Assembly: GCF_001686985.1 (NCBI RefSeq)
Contig: NZ_CP015318.1
Coordinates: 1,052,001 to 1,116,000 of the forward strand
DNA from: Mesorhizobium amorphae CCNWGS0123
GTDB taxonomy: Bacteria; Pseudomonadota; Alphaproteobacteria; Rhizobiales; Rhizobiaceae
Reading direction: 5' to 3'
Length of the DNA stretch: 64,000 nucleotides
This document shows positions 49,343 through 58,620 of this stretch, one piece after another; the stretch's first letter is position 1, and the number at the start of each line of letters is the position of its first letter. The translations under genes and the position numbers were made by a program. The notes under the pieces were generated by a model. The model was not told where the DNA came from and did not search any database. It was given only the letters and a program-made list of their open reading frames with translations.

Positions 49343-50704
49343 ATGGGGATTGACCGAGATCCATATGCCTGGATCGACGATTTTTCGATCGTACTCAGAC
49401 GCGATGCGATCCGGCGCAAGGCCGGCGATCCGGCTTTTGAATTCTACACCGGCTCCAAGATCACGGCATCGTTTTGGCTCGCAATCGTGTCGTGTATTGC
49501 TGGGATGCTGGGCGGTCTCCTGCCAAGTCACATCCTATGGTCGTCATTTATCTATCCAGCAGCGTGGCTGGTTGTTGTCGTTGGTGTTGGCTTCGCCGTC
49601 ACATTGCTGACGATAAGGTTGGCGGGGCGTTCCATAGTCTTCCTTGCCGGCTGGTGCATCTTCTGGGGAATACTTACCGGCACAGTGGCAATGTGGGGGG
49701 CGCAGCTTTCTTCTGCGGGTTGGGCCTACGGGATCGCGGGCGGCATCGGTTTCCTCGTCGGCATTACTGAAGGCCTCCTGGAACACGCCGACCTGGAAGG
49801 ACATGACAGCCTTTACATGACCGGCACGATACTGGCGCCAACGAGCATCTGTCTCGCTGTTTGGTTCAATCGCCAGGATCTGGTTGGATTTGGGGGATTT
49901 CAGCAGGCCGCATTGACGGGAGCGATAGCTGCCTCCCTGTTCCTGGGGCCTGTCATGGCGCTCTACATGGCCAAGTGGAAGAGCAGGAGCGCCATTTTCC
50001 GCCGTGCTTCGGTTTACCTGCACCACGATGACTTTGTTGCGGAAGGCATCCGGCTGCTGAATATCGCGATCCGCCTGACGCCTGACGACGCCGTGCTGTT
50101 CGACAGGCGAGCGCTGGCACACGCACTCCATGGAGACGCAGCCTCCGCAGAGGCTGACTGGCACCAGCACAAGGTACTCAAAAAGGAAAGCCTGGCACCC
50201 GAAATCTCCCGAGGATGGTTGCACCTGCGCCACGGCAGCCCCGAGTTGGCTGCAACGGCTTTCGATAAGGCGCTGTCTGGCAAGGCGCGTCCGGCGTCGG
50301 CGATTGTGGGCCGATCAATATGCGCACTGCGGCTTGACCAACCTCAGCAGGCGATCGACATGCTTGGTAGATTGCCAAAGGGCGAACGGGACGCACGTAG
50401 CCTGACCTACCTTGCTCAAGCGCATTTCATGCTCGGACATTGGCAAGATGCCATAGGGGTCGCGACGGACGCGATTGAAGAGCTGGACTCTCCTTATGGT
50501 TTGACATGGTTGGTTTGTGCCGAGGCGAACCTCGAACTCGGCAACAATGACCAGGCCATCTTGGGTTTTAACCGCGCATTGGAGAGGGACCAAGAATTGG
50601 GCATTGAGGAACGGGCGCTCGAAGGCCTGGAAAAGGTGGACGGTCCCGTCTTCGAGGAGGATGAACTGGAGGATTTCGAAAAAGCGCTGAGCAGCGGAAG
50701 CTAG
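49343..50704 (+). CDS. Multi-pass membrane protein with TPR C-terminal domain
   Basis: A 453-residue protein. About six hydrophobic segments span residues 40-225 (for example FIYPAAWLVVVVGVGFAVTL and GWAYGIAGGIGFLVGITEGL), followed by a soluble TPR-like domain (residues 245-440: LAHALHGDAASAEADW, AQAHFMLGHWQDAIGVATDA, CAEANLELGNNDQAILGFNR). The C-terminus is acidic. It is lower in GC than its neighbours and its stop codon lies in a tRNA-like fragment, hinting at transfer. No known function. Confidence 0.7.
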   Translation: MGIDRDPYAWIDDFSIVLRRDAIRRKAGDPAFEFYTGSKITASFWLAIVSCIAGMLGGLLPSHILWSSFIYPAAWLVVVVGVGFAVTLLTIRLAGRSIVFLAGWCIFWGILTGTVAMWGAQLSSAGWAYGIAGGIGFLVGITEGLLEHADLEGHDSLYMTGTILAPTSICLAVWFNRQDLVGFGGFQQAALTGAIAASLFLGPVMALYMAKWKSRSAIFRRASVYLHHDDFVAEGIRLLNIAIRLTPDDAVLFDRRALAHALHGDAASAEADWHQHKVLKKESLAPEISRGWLHLRHGSPELAATAFDKALSGKARPASAIVGRSICALRLDQPQQAIDMLGRLPKGERDARSLTYLAQAHFMLGHWQDAIGVATDAIEELDSPYGLTWLVCAEANLELGNNDQAILGFNRALERDQELGIEERALEGLEKVDGPVFEEDELEDFEKALSSGS

Positions 50705-50741
50705 CCGAAGAGATTCGAACTCCTGACCCCAAGATTCGTAG
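50702..50741 (-). pseudogene. tRNA 3'-half-like fragment
   Basis: Reverse complement reads CTACGAATCTTGGGGTC then AGGAGTTCGAATCTCTTCGG and CTA. The T-arm (AGGAG, loop TTCGAAT, CTCTT) folds, and CTACGAA resembles the loop of an Arg(ACG) tRNA. The 5' half is missing. It begins on the stop codon of the TPR gene and could be an integration scar. Confidence 0.4.
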
Positions 50742-50962
50742 TTAAGCTTTGAAGAGTGTCGGCGCGCCAGCGTTGATCAAGATGACAACTCTGTTTCCGC
50801 TGGAACGCTATTATGTTCCAACTGCCCGACCGCCAATACCACCGCACGCATACGAGACCCGCCAAGCCCCTACGACCGATTGCTCCGTAAACCTGCTCGG
50901 GTCCTCTCTGGTAGGCAGTGGTTCGCGCCAATAGAATGGCGCTTCGTTGAAGGGGGCGGCAG

Positions 50963-51574
50963 ATGGGCCTGACGTGTAGCTTGCATCGTGCGTCAGAGGC
51001 TGAGATCAAGCGATTGCTTGCGGAGCCAGATGCGATAGCCGGCTTCCTTTACCCTGAAGACGGCTCGCTGCGGGTGAGAAAGGTCTGGCCGAGAGGGATG
51101 CTCGGCTGGCTATTGCGTCTGACGCCAATCACGATCGAAGAAGTGGTTCCCGACTCCGACGGCGGCGCGGCGATCCACCCGCCCGATCCGGATCGGAGTA
51201 TCGACATCGACCGCGGCTGGCATGGCCTGCACTTTCTCTTCACCGGCACTGCCGACGAAGGCGACGAGCCCGCTTGCTACTTCATGCGAGGTGGGCAGGA
51301 TCTCGACGACGAGGGCCACGCTCGGGCGCTACGACCCGATCAGGTTCGGCGATTCGCGGCGTATCTCGATACGCTCACACCTGCCGAGCTCGCCCGCCGT
51401 TACGATCCTGCGCGGATGACGGAGCTCGATATCTACCCCGGTGTGATCTGGACCCGGCCTTCCGCCCCAGACGAATCACCCCTCGGCTGGCTGACTGGCT
51501 GTTACGCCGAAGTGCAGCAATTCGTGAAGAAGGTGGCGGCTTCCGGTGAGGGGCTCATCATCAACATTTCGTAA
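50963..51574 (+). CDS. DUF1877 (YfbM-like) protein
   Basis: A 203-residue cytosolic protein of the DUF1877/YfbM family: MGLTCSLHRASEAEIKRLL at the start, IDIDRGWHGLHFLFTGTADE in the centre and MTELDIYPGVIW near the end are family landmarks, with a final strand LIINIS. Function unknown. GGGGGCGGCAG precedes the ATG. Single gene. Confidence 0.85.
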   Translation: MGLTCSLHRASEAEIKRLLAEPDAIAGFLYPEDGSLRVRKVWPRGMLGWLLRLTPITIEEVVPDSDGGAAIHPPDPDRSIDIDRGWHGLHFLFTGTADEGDEPACYFMRGGQDLDDEGHARALRPDQVRRFAAYLDTLTPAELARRYDPARMTELDIYPGVIWTRPSAPDESPLGWLTGCYAEVQQFVKKVAASGEGLIINIS

Positions 51575-51741
51575 CGTGGAAGCGGCGGCGCGGAGCGGCA
51601 GCCTCGGGATTTTAGGATGGCGATAGCGGATGTTTGTCGGAAGGCGTGCAGTCTCGATCTGACCCGAAGCTGAGCGACCCTAGGCTCAGGAGCAAAACTC
51701 GCCTAACATGACAGCGAGCGTGCCCCACGTCCGGAGCTGGC

Positions 51742-53919
51742 ATGCAGCGCAAGCTTGCAGCGATTCTTGCCACCGACGTCGTTGGCTACAGCCGCCTTAT
51801 GGAAGCGGATGAAGCCGATACATTGGCGCGCCTGAAGAGCACGCGAGAGAACCTGATCGATCCGAAAATCGCAGCTCACAATGGGCGAATCGTCAAGCTC
51901 ATGGGTGATGGTACGCTGGTAGAGTTCCCGAGCGTTGTTGATGCAGTCGCCTGCGCCGTCGAAATCCAGCGCACCATGGCAGAGTGCAATGCCGAACTGC
52001 CGAAAGAAAAACAGCTCGAATTCCGCATTGGCATCAACCTTGGCGACATCATCATCGAAGGGGCGGACATCTACGGTGATGGGGTGAATGTGGCGGCGAG
52101 GCTCGAGGGGTTGGCGCCGCCGGGAGGCGTGCTGATTTCGGGAACAGCATTTGATCAGGTCGAGATGAAACTGGACTACGGGTTCGAGTTTTTGGGCGAA
52201 CAGCGTGTCAAGAACATCGAGAAGCCCGTTCGCCTCTACCGAGTGGACCCGCGCACCCCGGTTATCTCAGGAAGTCGCAAACCTGACGGAACGCGGCGCT
52301 GGATCGCGGTCGCGGCCACGGTATTGATTCTGATCGTCGCGGGGCTGGTGCTTTGGCAGCGCTTTGGTGACGATCTCGTTCGACCCGGTGACGTGGCCTC
52401 GCAATCGAAGATGGCGTTGCCGCTGCCCGACAAGCCGTCAGTCGCCGTGCTCCCGTTCACCAACATGTCCACCGAAGCTGGCCAGGAACACTTCGCCGAC
52501 GGCATGACCGATGACTTGATCACCGACCTTTCCAAGGTTCCCGGCCTCTTCGTGATCGCGCGAAACTCGACATTCGTTTACCGCGGCAAGCCGGTAAAAA
52601 TCAGCCAGGTCGCCGAAGAACTTGGCGTGCGTTACGTTCTCGAGGGGAGCGTACGGCGAGCCGGCGAGCAGGTGCGAGTCAACGCCCAGCTCATCGATGC
52701 CCTCACCGGCGGGCATGTTTGGGCGGATAGGTTCGATGGAAACGTCGCCGATATTTTTGCGGTCCAGGACGTTTTTGTCGCGAAGATCGTCGAAGCGTTG
52801 AAGGTCAATCTCACCACCACCACAAAAGCGGAAATTGCCCGCGCCAAGCCGGACAACATTGCAGCCAAGGAAGCTTTCGAAGAGGGTTGGAGCCTTTATC
52901 TCCGTTACAACGCAAAAGACACAGCTGCCGCCATCACGTCCTTGAAAAAAGCAACCGAGCTTGATCCCGAATATGGGCGAGCTTATGCCGCCCTGGCGCT
53001 GGCCTACTTCCGCGTCGTTGACTCACTCTGGGGCAAAGAACTCGGCAGGGACGAACCATATTTCTGGTGGGGAGCTTACGATTATGTAGAGCTGGCCAAG
53101 AAGTATCCAACGTCACTGTCTTATACGGTCGAGGCATTGCGGGACGTGTATCAAGGCCTGGCCGAAGATGCACGCAAGAATGCCGGTCGAGCGATTGCAT
53201 TGGATCCCAACGACCCCGAGGCGCACATCGCAACAGCTTGGGCGCTGACGATCTCAGGCGAACCTGCCGAGGCGCTGAATTTCGTCGCGACCGCCATGCG
53301 GCTCAACCCGAACTATCCAAGCCACTACGTTCTCGCTCGTGGATTGGCGCTTTTTGCAATGGGCGATCTGAAACAAGCGGCGGAGGTGTTCGGAGAAGGC
53401 GTCAGACAAAACCCAGACGCAACTGCGCTCTTTCTACCTCTCAGTTCCGTACTGGCGCAGCTCGGTCGCCGGGAGGAAGCGAGACAAATGCTCCTGAAGT
53501 TCCGGCCGGGTTTAGACCAGAAAGGACTAGAAAACCTTCCCGACACCTTACCCCTCTCGTTCAAATGGGATTATGAACACGCAAGCGTCCCGGAGCGCCT
53601 GAATGACGGTGTCCGCATCGCTGCGCTGCCGCTGGACGTCACCGTTACGAGCTTGGAAACAGCGCTTGAGACCGGCGATCCCATTTCTCAGCTATATGCA
53701 GTGAAGCGACTGGGCTGGTTTGGACCAGCGGCATTGCAAGCCGTTCCGGCTCTGGTTGAAGCGCTTAAGGTTGAATATCTCCGCCGGGAGGCCATTGAGG
53801 CGCTGGGAAAGATCGGGCCTCCGGCACGAGCTGCGATACCTGCGCTCGTGGCACTCCAGAATGAAGCCCTGGTTGGCATTTACGCAAAGGGCGCGCTGTC
53901 CAAAATCAGAGGCAATTGA
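51742..53919 (+). CDS. Class III adenylate/guanylate cyclase with TolB-like and TPR domains
   Basis: A 725-residue signalling protein. Residues 5-165 form the cyclase domain: Asp12 (TDVVGYSRLM) and Asp56 (LMGDGTLVEF) bind metal, and NVAARLEGLA holds the transition-state Asn and Arg. One transmembrane helix lies near 182-201 (IAVAATVLILIVAGLVLW), then a periplasmic TolB/FlgO-like segment (VAVLPFTNMSTEAGQEHFAD), a TPR stretch (400-580) and a HEAT-like end (WFGPAALQAVPALVEALKVE). Rhizobia carry many such cyclases; the signal is unknown. Confidence 0.9.
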   Translation: MQRKLAAILATDVVGYSRLMEADEADTLARLKSTRENLIDPKIAAHNGRIVKLMGDGTLVEFPSVVDAVACAVEIQRTMAECNAELPKEKQLEFRIGINLGDIIIEGADIYGDGVNVAARLEGLAPPGGVLISGTAFDQVEMKLDYGFEFLGEQRVKNIEKPVRLYRVDPRTPVISGSRKPDGTRRWIAVAATVLILIVAGLVLWQRFGDDLVRPGDVASQSKMALPLPDKPSVAVLPFTNMSTEAGQEHFADGMTDDLITDLSKVPGLFVIARNSTFVYRGKPVKISQVAEELGVRYVLEGSVRRAGEQVRVNAQLIDALTGGHVWADRFDGNVADIFAVQDVFVAKIVEALKVNLTTTTKAEIARAKPDNIAAKEAFEEGWSLYLRYNAKDTAAAITSLKKATELDPEYGRAYAALALAYFRVVDSLWGKELGRDEPYFWWGAYDYVELAKKYPTSLSYTVEALRDVYQGLAEDARKNAGRAIALDPNDPEAHIATAWALTISGEPAEALNFVATAMRLNPNYPSHYVLARGLALFAMGDLKQAAEVFGEGVRQNPDATALFLPLSSVLAQLGRREEARQMLLKFRPGLDQKGLENLPDTLPLSFKWDYEHASVPERLNDGVRIAALPLDVTVTSLETALETGDPISQLYAVKRLGWFGPAALQAVPALVEALKVEYLRREAIEALGKIGPPARAAIPALVALQNEALVGIYAKGALSKIRGN

Positions 53920-54028
53920 TGGACCCTGGACGCGCGCCAGGGATTGGACCTGCTGCGATGTCCGCTCCGGAGCCGCTGTTGGGGGACAAGGAGACATCAA
54001 AACGCCATCCCAATTTATGAGTTCACGG

Positions 54029-54136
54029 CCTAGAGCAATCCCAGGAAAAGTGCGTAACGGTTTTCCGTCCGGAATTGCGTCAAAACAAAGAGATAGAGCG
54101 GTTCGGCGTTTCCGTTAAACGATGAACCGCTCTAGG
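54029..54136. repeat. Palindromic intergenic repeat that supplies a stop codon
   Basis: Terminal CCTAGAGC and GCTCTAGG, with an inner perfect hairpin TAGAGCGGTTC/GAACCGCTCTA (54094-54134). Its right end contains the TAG stop of the peptide-binding-protein gene on the minus strand. The text GGAATTGCGTCAAAACAAAG in the middle is typical of repeats seen between genes in mesorhizobia. Confidence 0.65.
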
Positions 54137-55727
54137 CGAACCACCAGCGTTCGGCGATCTTCGAGCCGTCCATCGGCCAGTTCGACGCCACCTCGCCATG
54201 GGCGAGAGCCCTGGTGTGGGCATCGACATAGGAGTTGAAGACCAGGTTCACCAGCCCGCCGTCGTCATGCAGCAATTGCTGCATTTCGGCATACATGCCG
54301 GCACGCTTGGCATCGTCGGTCTCCGAGCGGGCAGCGACGAGCAGCTCATTAAAGCGCGGATTTTTCCATTGCGTTTCGTTCCACACCGCTTCCGCCGCAT
54401 AGGCGGTGGTGAACATCCAGTCGCAGGTCGGCCGGCCGGCCCAGTAGGAGGCGTAGAACGGCTTCGCGAGCCAGACATTGCTCCAGTAGCCGTCATTGGG
54501 CTCCCTGATCACATTCAGGTTGAGTCCGGCCGCCCGGGCATGCTCCTGCCAGAGGAGAGCGGAGTCGGTCGCACCCGCGAAGCCGGCATCCGCGACCGAC
54601 AGGTGGAACCGGGTGTTCTCGGCTCCCGCCTTCTTGAGGAGGCTCTTGACCATGTCGGGGTCGTAGACGTGCTTCGGCTGCGGAGCGATCGCGAACTTGA
54701 CGGTCGGTGCGATCGGATTGTCGTTGCCGATGGCGCCGTGGCCGAGAAACACCTTCTGCACGATCTCGTCGCGATTGAGCGAGTACTTCAACGCATTTCG
54801 CACGTCGGCATTGTCGAAGGGCGCCTTCTGGACATTCATGACATAGACGTAGTGGCCGTAGCCCGTCGTCTCCGAGATCACGAGATCGGGGTTCTGGTTC
54901 AGAATGTCGAGCGTCTTCAGATCGCAGCGATCCATGTAGTGGACCTCGCCGGTGTTGAGTGCATTGGTGCGCGCCGTTACATCATTGATCGCCAGGCATT
55001 CGACACGGTCGAACCAGCCCTTGTCGGATTTGAAGTAGTTCGGGTTCTTGTTGAAGGTGGCGATGACGCCGGGCTCGAATTTCTCGAGCAAATAGGGGCC
55101 GGTGCGGATGCCCGACTCCCAGTCGGCGACGCCCTCTTTCGCCGGCATTACCGCGATGTCTGAGATGATGTAGGGGAAGTCGGCATTGCCGCCATCGAGC
55201 TCAAAGACGACCGTCTCGGCACCGTCGGCGACGACGTTCTTGATAGTAGCCAGGAGCGATTTCGCTACCGATTTCGTGCCCTCGACGGTGTGATGCCTGA
55301 CCGAGGCCACGACATCGTCGGCGGCAACCGTCCTGCCATTGTGAAAGGTGGCGCCTTTCCTCAGTTTGAACACCCACTTCTTGGCGCCATCCGAAGGCTC
55401 AAAGCTCTCAGCGAGGTCGGGGACCACGTTGCCCTTGGAATCGACCTCGGTCAGGCTGTTCGACAAGGTTCCCCCCAGCGCGGTGGTGGTGAACGGGTTG
55501 ACGTAGAGACCCGGGTCCATCGTATCGACGGCGGCGCCATCGCTGATGCCGATCTTCAAGGTGCCGCCTCTCTTCGGCTCCGCGCGCACCGCCTGGACGA
55601 ACATCGCATTGGCGGCCGTGGCGGTAAGGCCGGCGGCGAGCGCCAGCTGAACAAAGTCACGACGCGAAACCCTGCCGTTCGCGGCAAGCTTGGCGGCCGA
55701 CTGCAGCTTCAATTCGAATTCCGTCAT
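54132..55727 (-). CDS. Peptide/opine-type ABC transporter substrate-binding protein (orphan)
   Basis: A 531-residue family 5 extracellular solute-binding protein (DppA/OppA-like). The N-terminus has a Tat-type signal (SRRDFVQLALAAGLTATAA), then KRGGTLKIGISDGAAVDTMDP starts the mature domain; ESFEPSDGAKKWVFKLRKGA and DVRNALKYSLNRDEIVQKVF are family landmarks. No permease or ATPase gene is adjacent on either side, so it either pairs with a distant system or has another role. The stop lies in a palindromic repeat. Confidence 0.9.
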   Translation of the reverse strand: MTEFELKLQSAAKLAANGRVSRRDFVQLALAAGLTATAANAMFVQAVRAEPKRGGTLKIGISDGAAVDTMDPGLYVNPFTTTALGGTLSNSLTEVDSKGNVVPDLAESFEPSDGAKKWVFKLRKGATFHNGRTVAADDVVASVRHHTVEGTKSVAKSLLATIKNVVADGAETVVFELDGGNADFPYIISDIAVMPAKEGVADWESGIRTGPYLLEKFEPGVIATFNKNPNYFKSDKGWFDRVECLAINDVTARTNALNTGEVHYMDRCDLKTLDILNQNPDLVISETTGYGHYVYVMNVQKAPFDNADVRNALKYSLNRDEIVQKVFLGHGAIGNDNPIAPTVKFAIAPQPKHVYDPDMVKSLLKKAGAENTRFHLSVADAGFAGATDSALLWQEHARAAGLNLNVIREPNDGYWSNVWLAKPFYASYWAGRPTCDWMFTTAYAAEAVWNETQWKNPRFNELLVAARSETDDAKRAGMYAEMQQLLHDDGGLVNLVFNSYVDAHTRALAHGEVASNWPMDGSKIAERWWFA

Positions 55728-56043
55728 TTCCTGGTTTCTCCTTCAGATCCAGATGGAGAACGGGCATGACCAAGAGGAAACGAGGAGGTGCATCCCCTCG
55801 TGGGCCAACGGTTTCGGCCCGCGGCAGATCATAGCGCGCCCGAGTGTGGCGGGCAAACAGCCGTCATCCGCCGCAGTTCCCAAATGATCGCAGTTGGGGC
55901 CGGGAGCGGACAGTCAGCTTTCAGCCGTTAAAGGGGCGGAAGCCGACATTCAGGACCTTGGGGAGCATCGATCTGACCCAATCCGGTCATTCCCTGGCCC
56001 ACCCCCGTCTTTGTGCCCAGCGACCTTGGGCCCTCAGTCTCAT

Positions 56044-56071
56044 TTGAGGGATTGCTCATCTGCGATAAAAT
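56044..56071 (+). promoter_or_regulatory. Predicted promoter of small RNA
   Basis: TTGAGG at 56044-56049, 16-base spacer, TAAAAT at 56066-56071. Would start RNA near 56078. Confidence 0.4.
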
Positions 56072-56077
56072 GCGTTT

Positions 56078-56151
56078 CAGAGCTGGGCTACTAGTCTCGC
56101 AGGGCGGCCGGTGCAGTCGGGGTTTGGCTAGGGTGCTGCACCGGCCTTTTT
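56078..56151 (+). ncRNA. Candidate small RNA (~75 nt)
   Basis: The stretch from the predicted start to the end of the T-run has no ORF and ends in a canonical terminator, while the nearest upstream gene is on the other strand. It would fold into one large terminal hairpin with a 5' single-stranded region beginning near CAGAGCTGGGCTACTAG. Not recognised as a known rhizobial RNA family. Start is uncertain by several bases. Confidence 0.4.
56106..56151 (+). terminator. Strong Rho-independent terminator
   Basis: GGCCGGTGCAG and CTGCACCGGCC (11 bp, perfect) around a 19-base loop, followed by five T. Confidence 0.75.
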
Positions 56152-56377
56152 CACACGGGGCTCGCCTCACGAACTGCGAATGAGCCTTCCTGACCTGTTG
56201 ACGGTCTTCCTCCGCCCGCTGCGCCGGGTCTGCCCCATGAGCCAGCGCCGTGCAACTCGACATGCTTCACGCGCGCATCTTTCAGATTAGCGATTGCTAA
56301 ATTTCGAGACAATTGGATTGCCGAGGCTTAACTGCCGCATGCCATGATCAGGCGGGTTTCCGGCTGGAGATGGTGCG

Positions 56378-56641
56378 ATGCGCGCTCGAACTTGGGTCAG
56401 GGATGTGCGGCTCGGCGAGGCCCTCGAACTGAAAAAACACATAGCTGCCCTCGAGCGAGAACTCATCGCGGAGACATCTGGCTCTGTCGGAATGTTGAGG
56501 CTCGCCGAACTTGGCCAACAATTGCGCAGGCACAAATTTCGGTTGGAGGTGCTGGAGCGGTGCATATCCGGGCTCTCCGAACGAGCGCGGCCCGCGGAAA
56601 TGGCTGGCGATGCACGAAAAGCGCCCGCGATCCGGGGGTAG
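56378..56641 (+). CDS. Small helical hypothetical protein
   Basis: An 87-residue, largely helical, charged protein: LGEALELKKHIAALERELIA and LRLAELGQQLRRHKFRLEVL look like a coiled-coil pair, with a disordered Pro/Ala tail. GGAG lies eight bases before the ATG. No family is recognised. It could be a small regulatory or structural protein; it is also possible that the frame is not translated. Confidence 0.5.
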   Translation: MRARTWVRDVRLGEALELKKHIAALERELIAETSGSVGMLRLAELGQQLRRHKFRLEVLERCISGLSERARPAEMAGDARKAPAIRG

Positions 56642-57168
56642 AAGGCAGTTCCGCCTGTTAGCAGCGGCCGTGACGTAGCAACCCGCGCCGGAAACGATGA
56701 CGCGGGCTGCCCACCTGCACCGAAAAAGCGACGGCTTCCGGTGCGCTCATCCAACTACTCGAAAACGCCAATGTCCCATGCAAGAACCGGGATCCAGAAA
56801 ACCGTATTATCGATGCAACATGAATGGTATAGTGGGATCAGGGCCTGAGCATTCCCCGATTTTATGGCCCCCTGTCCTACGGTGACCGGCGCCCCCCAAA
56901 CCCCACCCCCAACGTCGGTCGCCCCGTCTTTTCCCGGCATTGTCTTTTCTTGGCATTTTGCTGGACGATGGTTTGATAGACGTCGAGATGTTTGAGCTGG
57001 ATGCTGGGCCGGCCAAGGCACTCATTGAGACTCTGGATCGATTTACTGCTTTGCGACCTGATCGCCATTCTTGACACGCAAAAATGCCCTTCACATATTT
57101 GCCGGCGGCCGTCTGCGAAGACGCTTTTTTGAGGCCCAAGCACTCGTTCAGACTGTATGGAGGATCTC
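56642..57168. other. Noncoding region before the DUF982 gene
   Basis: About 530 bases. An imperfect direct repeat (57013-57040 and 57132-57160, both containing a form of CACTCATTGAGACT) hints at an old local duplication. Otherwise nothing convincing was seen. Confidence 0.5.
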
Positions 57169-57462
57169 ATGAACGACAGGACTTTTGATCGGCCCGTGTT
57201 GGTAAAGAATGGGCAGTTTTTGATCGAAGAGATTGGATGCCTGGCTGATGCTTTCGAGTTCCTTGAGGAGTGGCCAAAGAACCGCAGGGGACCCATTTAC
57301 GACACCGCGTTTCGCGCCTGTCAGCGAGCCCATGATGGCCACATTCCACTTTCCGTCGCGCGTGACGCCTTCGCTGGCTTCGCCAGATCGGCAAAAGTCC
57401 TGGAAGATGTCTCTGCCGCAATGCCTTGGATGGCAGGAAACACCGGCCGCGCAACGGCATAA
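57169..57462 (+). CDS. DUF982 family protein
   Basis: A 97-residue protein of the DUF982 family, common in several copies in rhizobia: PVLVKNGQFLIEEIGCLADA, FLEEWPKNRRGPIYDTAFRA and IPLSVARDAFAGFARSAKVL match the typical hydrophobic-charged pattern. GGAGG lies five bases before the ATG at 57169; an ATG four codons earlier overlaps that ribosome site. Function unknown. Confidence 0.8.
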   Translation: MNDRTFDRPVLVKNGQFLIEEIGCLADAFEFLEEWPKNRRGPIYDTAFRACQRAHDGHIPLSVARDAFAGFARSAKVLEDVSAAMPWMAGNTGRATA

Positions 57463-57719
57463 CGCACACCTCTATTGAGGTCACCGGCGTCGCGGCAGGT
57501 CATGACGCCGGTGCATTTTACAATTTGGTGCGGCGCCCCCGGCGAGCAGATATGGGTAGCCGTTGGTCGTCATCCAGCGGGCGCGGGCAAGATGCGCCTC
57601 CCAAGCCCGGAACGCTCTTTCCGGTTCCGCTCCGGGGGGCGCATTGCCGCCCGGCAGCTTTGTGGCCGACAGCGGACAGACGGCTTTTGACATCAGAAAG
57701 CGGCAAGCGGCGTTTCAAG

Positions 57720-58067
57720 TCATCGTGCGTCGGTGAGGAAGGGCATGATATCCACGCCGTCTCCCGGGAAGACGGTGAAATGCGGGTGGTTCTCGAACAG
57801 GCGGGCGGCAGCCTCGATGGTATCGGCCTCGACGACAATGTAGCCGCAGAAAGGGTTCACGGCGTCGGCGATGCCGTCCTTTGTAACGCGCGTCGTTCTG
57901 CCGACCATACCGCCGCGATCAGGGAAAAATGCGGCATTTCTCGCCTCCCAGTCCACCCACTGCTGAAAGCCGACGGCATCAATCGCATCTTGCTCTGGCT
58001 TGGGCAGGCTGCGAAAGCGGGCAAGGTCTTCGGGCTTCATGGTGTAGACGGCAAGAAAGCGGGGCAT
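57720..58067 (-). CDS. YCII-related domain protein
   Basis: A 115-residue protein that begins [19 protein letters not shown] and has [20 protein letters not shown] with a conserved-looking His near the C-terminus, matching small ferredoxin-like YCII/DGPF-type proteins of unknown function. No operon partner. It is convergent with the DUF982 gene. Confidence 0.7.
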   Translation of the reverse strand: MPRFLAVYTMKPEDLARFRSLPKPEQDAIDAVGFQQWVDWEARNAAFFPDRGGMVGRTTRVTKDGIADAVNPFCGYIVVEADTIEAAARLFENHPHFTVFPGDGVDIMPFLTDAR

Positions 58068-58183
58068 ACGGCGAACTTCAGGCTGGCGGAAGCCTTGTCA
58101 GGCTACACTCCTGTGCGGCCGAAGTCACTGCGGACACTCGCCAAAATCACCTTCAAATAACTATTTGATATTTATGTTGAAAC

Positions 58184-58260
<77 letters not shown>

Positions 58261-58368
58261 CTTCAGGATCGGCGATCTTGAAAACGAACCAGCCGGTGAA
58301 CCGGCCAGCCACGGCTTCTTAGCGGAAGCAGGCGCGGGCTTCAACGGGCAATTGCGCTGCCTCCTCGC

Positions 58369-58403
58369 GCAGAGGTCACAGGTTCGAATTCAGCCGGGTG
58401 CGC
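58369..58403 (+). pseudogene. Partial inverted copy of tRNA-Arg 3' half
   Basis: GCAGAGGTCACAGGTTCGAA then TTCAGCCGGGTGCGC, close to the anticodon-stem to acceptor part of the tRNA-Arg(CCG) on the opposite strand 110 bases away. The 3' T-stem is broken and the CCA is lost. Confidence 0.55.
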
Positions 58404-58478
58404 GGTTTGTGTGCCGAATGAGAGCTGGATCGAACGTCCAACGAGAAGCCAAGCCCGAAGGCCCGCAAGCCTGAAACG

Positions 58479-58501
58479 AAAAACCCGCCTCGGCGGCGGG
58501 T
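58479..58501 (-). terminator. Terminator of the DUF1003 gene
   Basis: On the minus strand ACCCGCC-GCCGA-GGCGGGT followed by a run of T, 120 bases after the DUF1003 stop. Confidence 0.7.
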
Positions 58502-58620
58502 CGCTGGCGCAAATCAGCACCATGCCCAAACTTATAGCATAATTGCCGTCACCGGGCAACCGTTTCGCGAGCCCGCCGGTCCGTCCATCCGCCCGCAACG
58601 GAGCAGGCGGCGGGTGCCTC

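Larger units (their letters stand above)
55728..56377. other. Long noncoding region with small-RNA candidate
   Basis: About 650 bases without a credible CDS. CAGCTTTCAGCCGTTAAAGG (55915-55934) resembles text that recurs between genes in mesorhizobia. A promoter-like pair (56044-56071) and a strong terminator (56106-56151) bound a possible small RNA. The rest shows no clear feature. Confidence 0.55.
58261..58620. other. Noncoding region between tRNA-Arg and DUF1003 gene
   Basis: About 360 bases. It holds an inverted partial copy of the tRNA-Arg 3' half (58369-58403) and the DUF1003 terminator (58479-58501). The minus-strand frame across it is a by-product of this sequence, not a likely gene. 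Confidence 0.6.

Noticed and set aside
55894..56094. Short frame in the region before the small-RNA candidate
   Set aside because: No ribosome site or conserved features; overlaps text that looks like a recurring intergenic repeat.
58341..58598. Minus-strand frame between tRNA-Arg and the DUF1003 gene
   Set aside because: It runs across the tRNA fragment and a terminator and shows no coding character.
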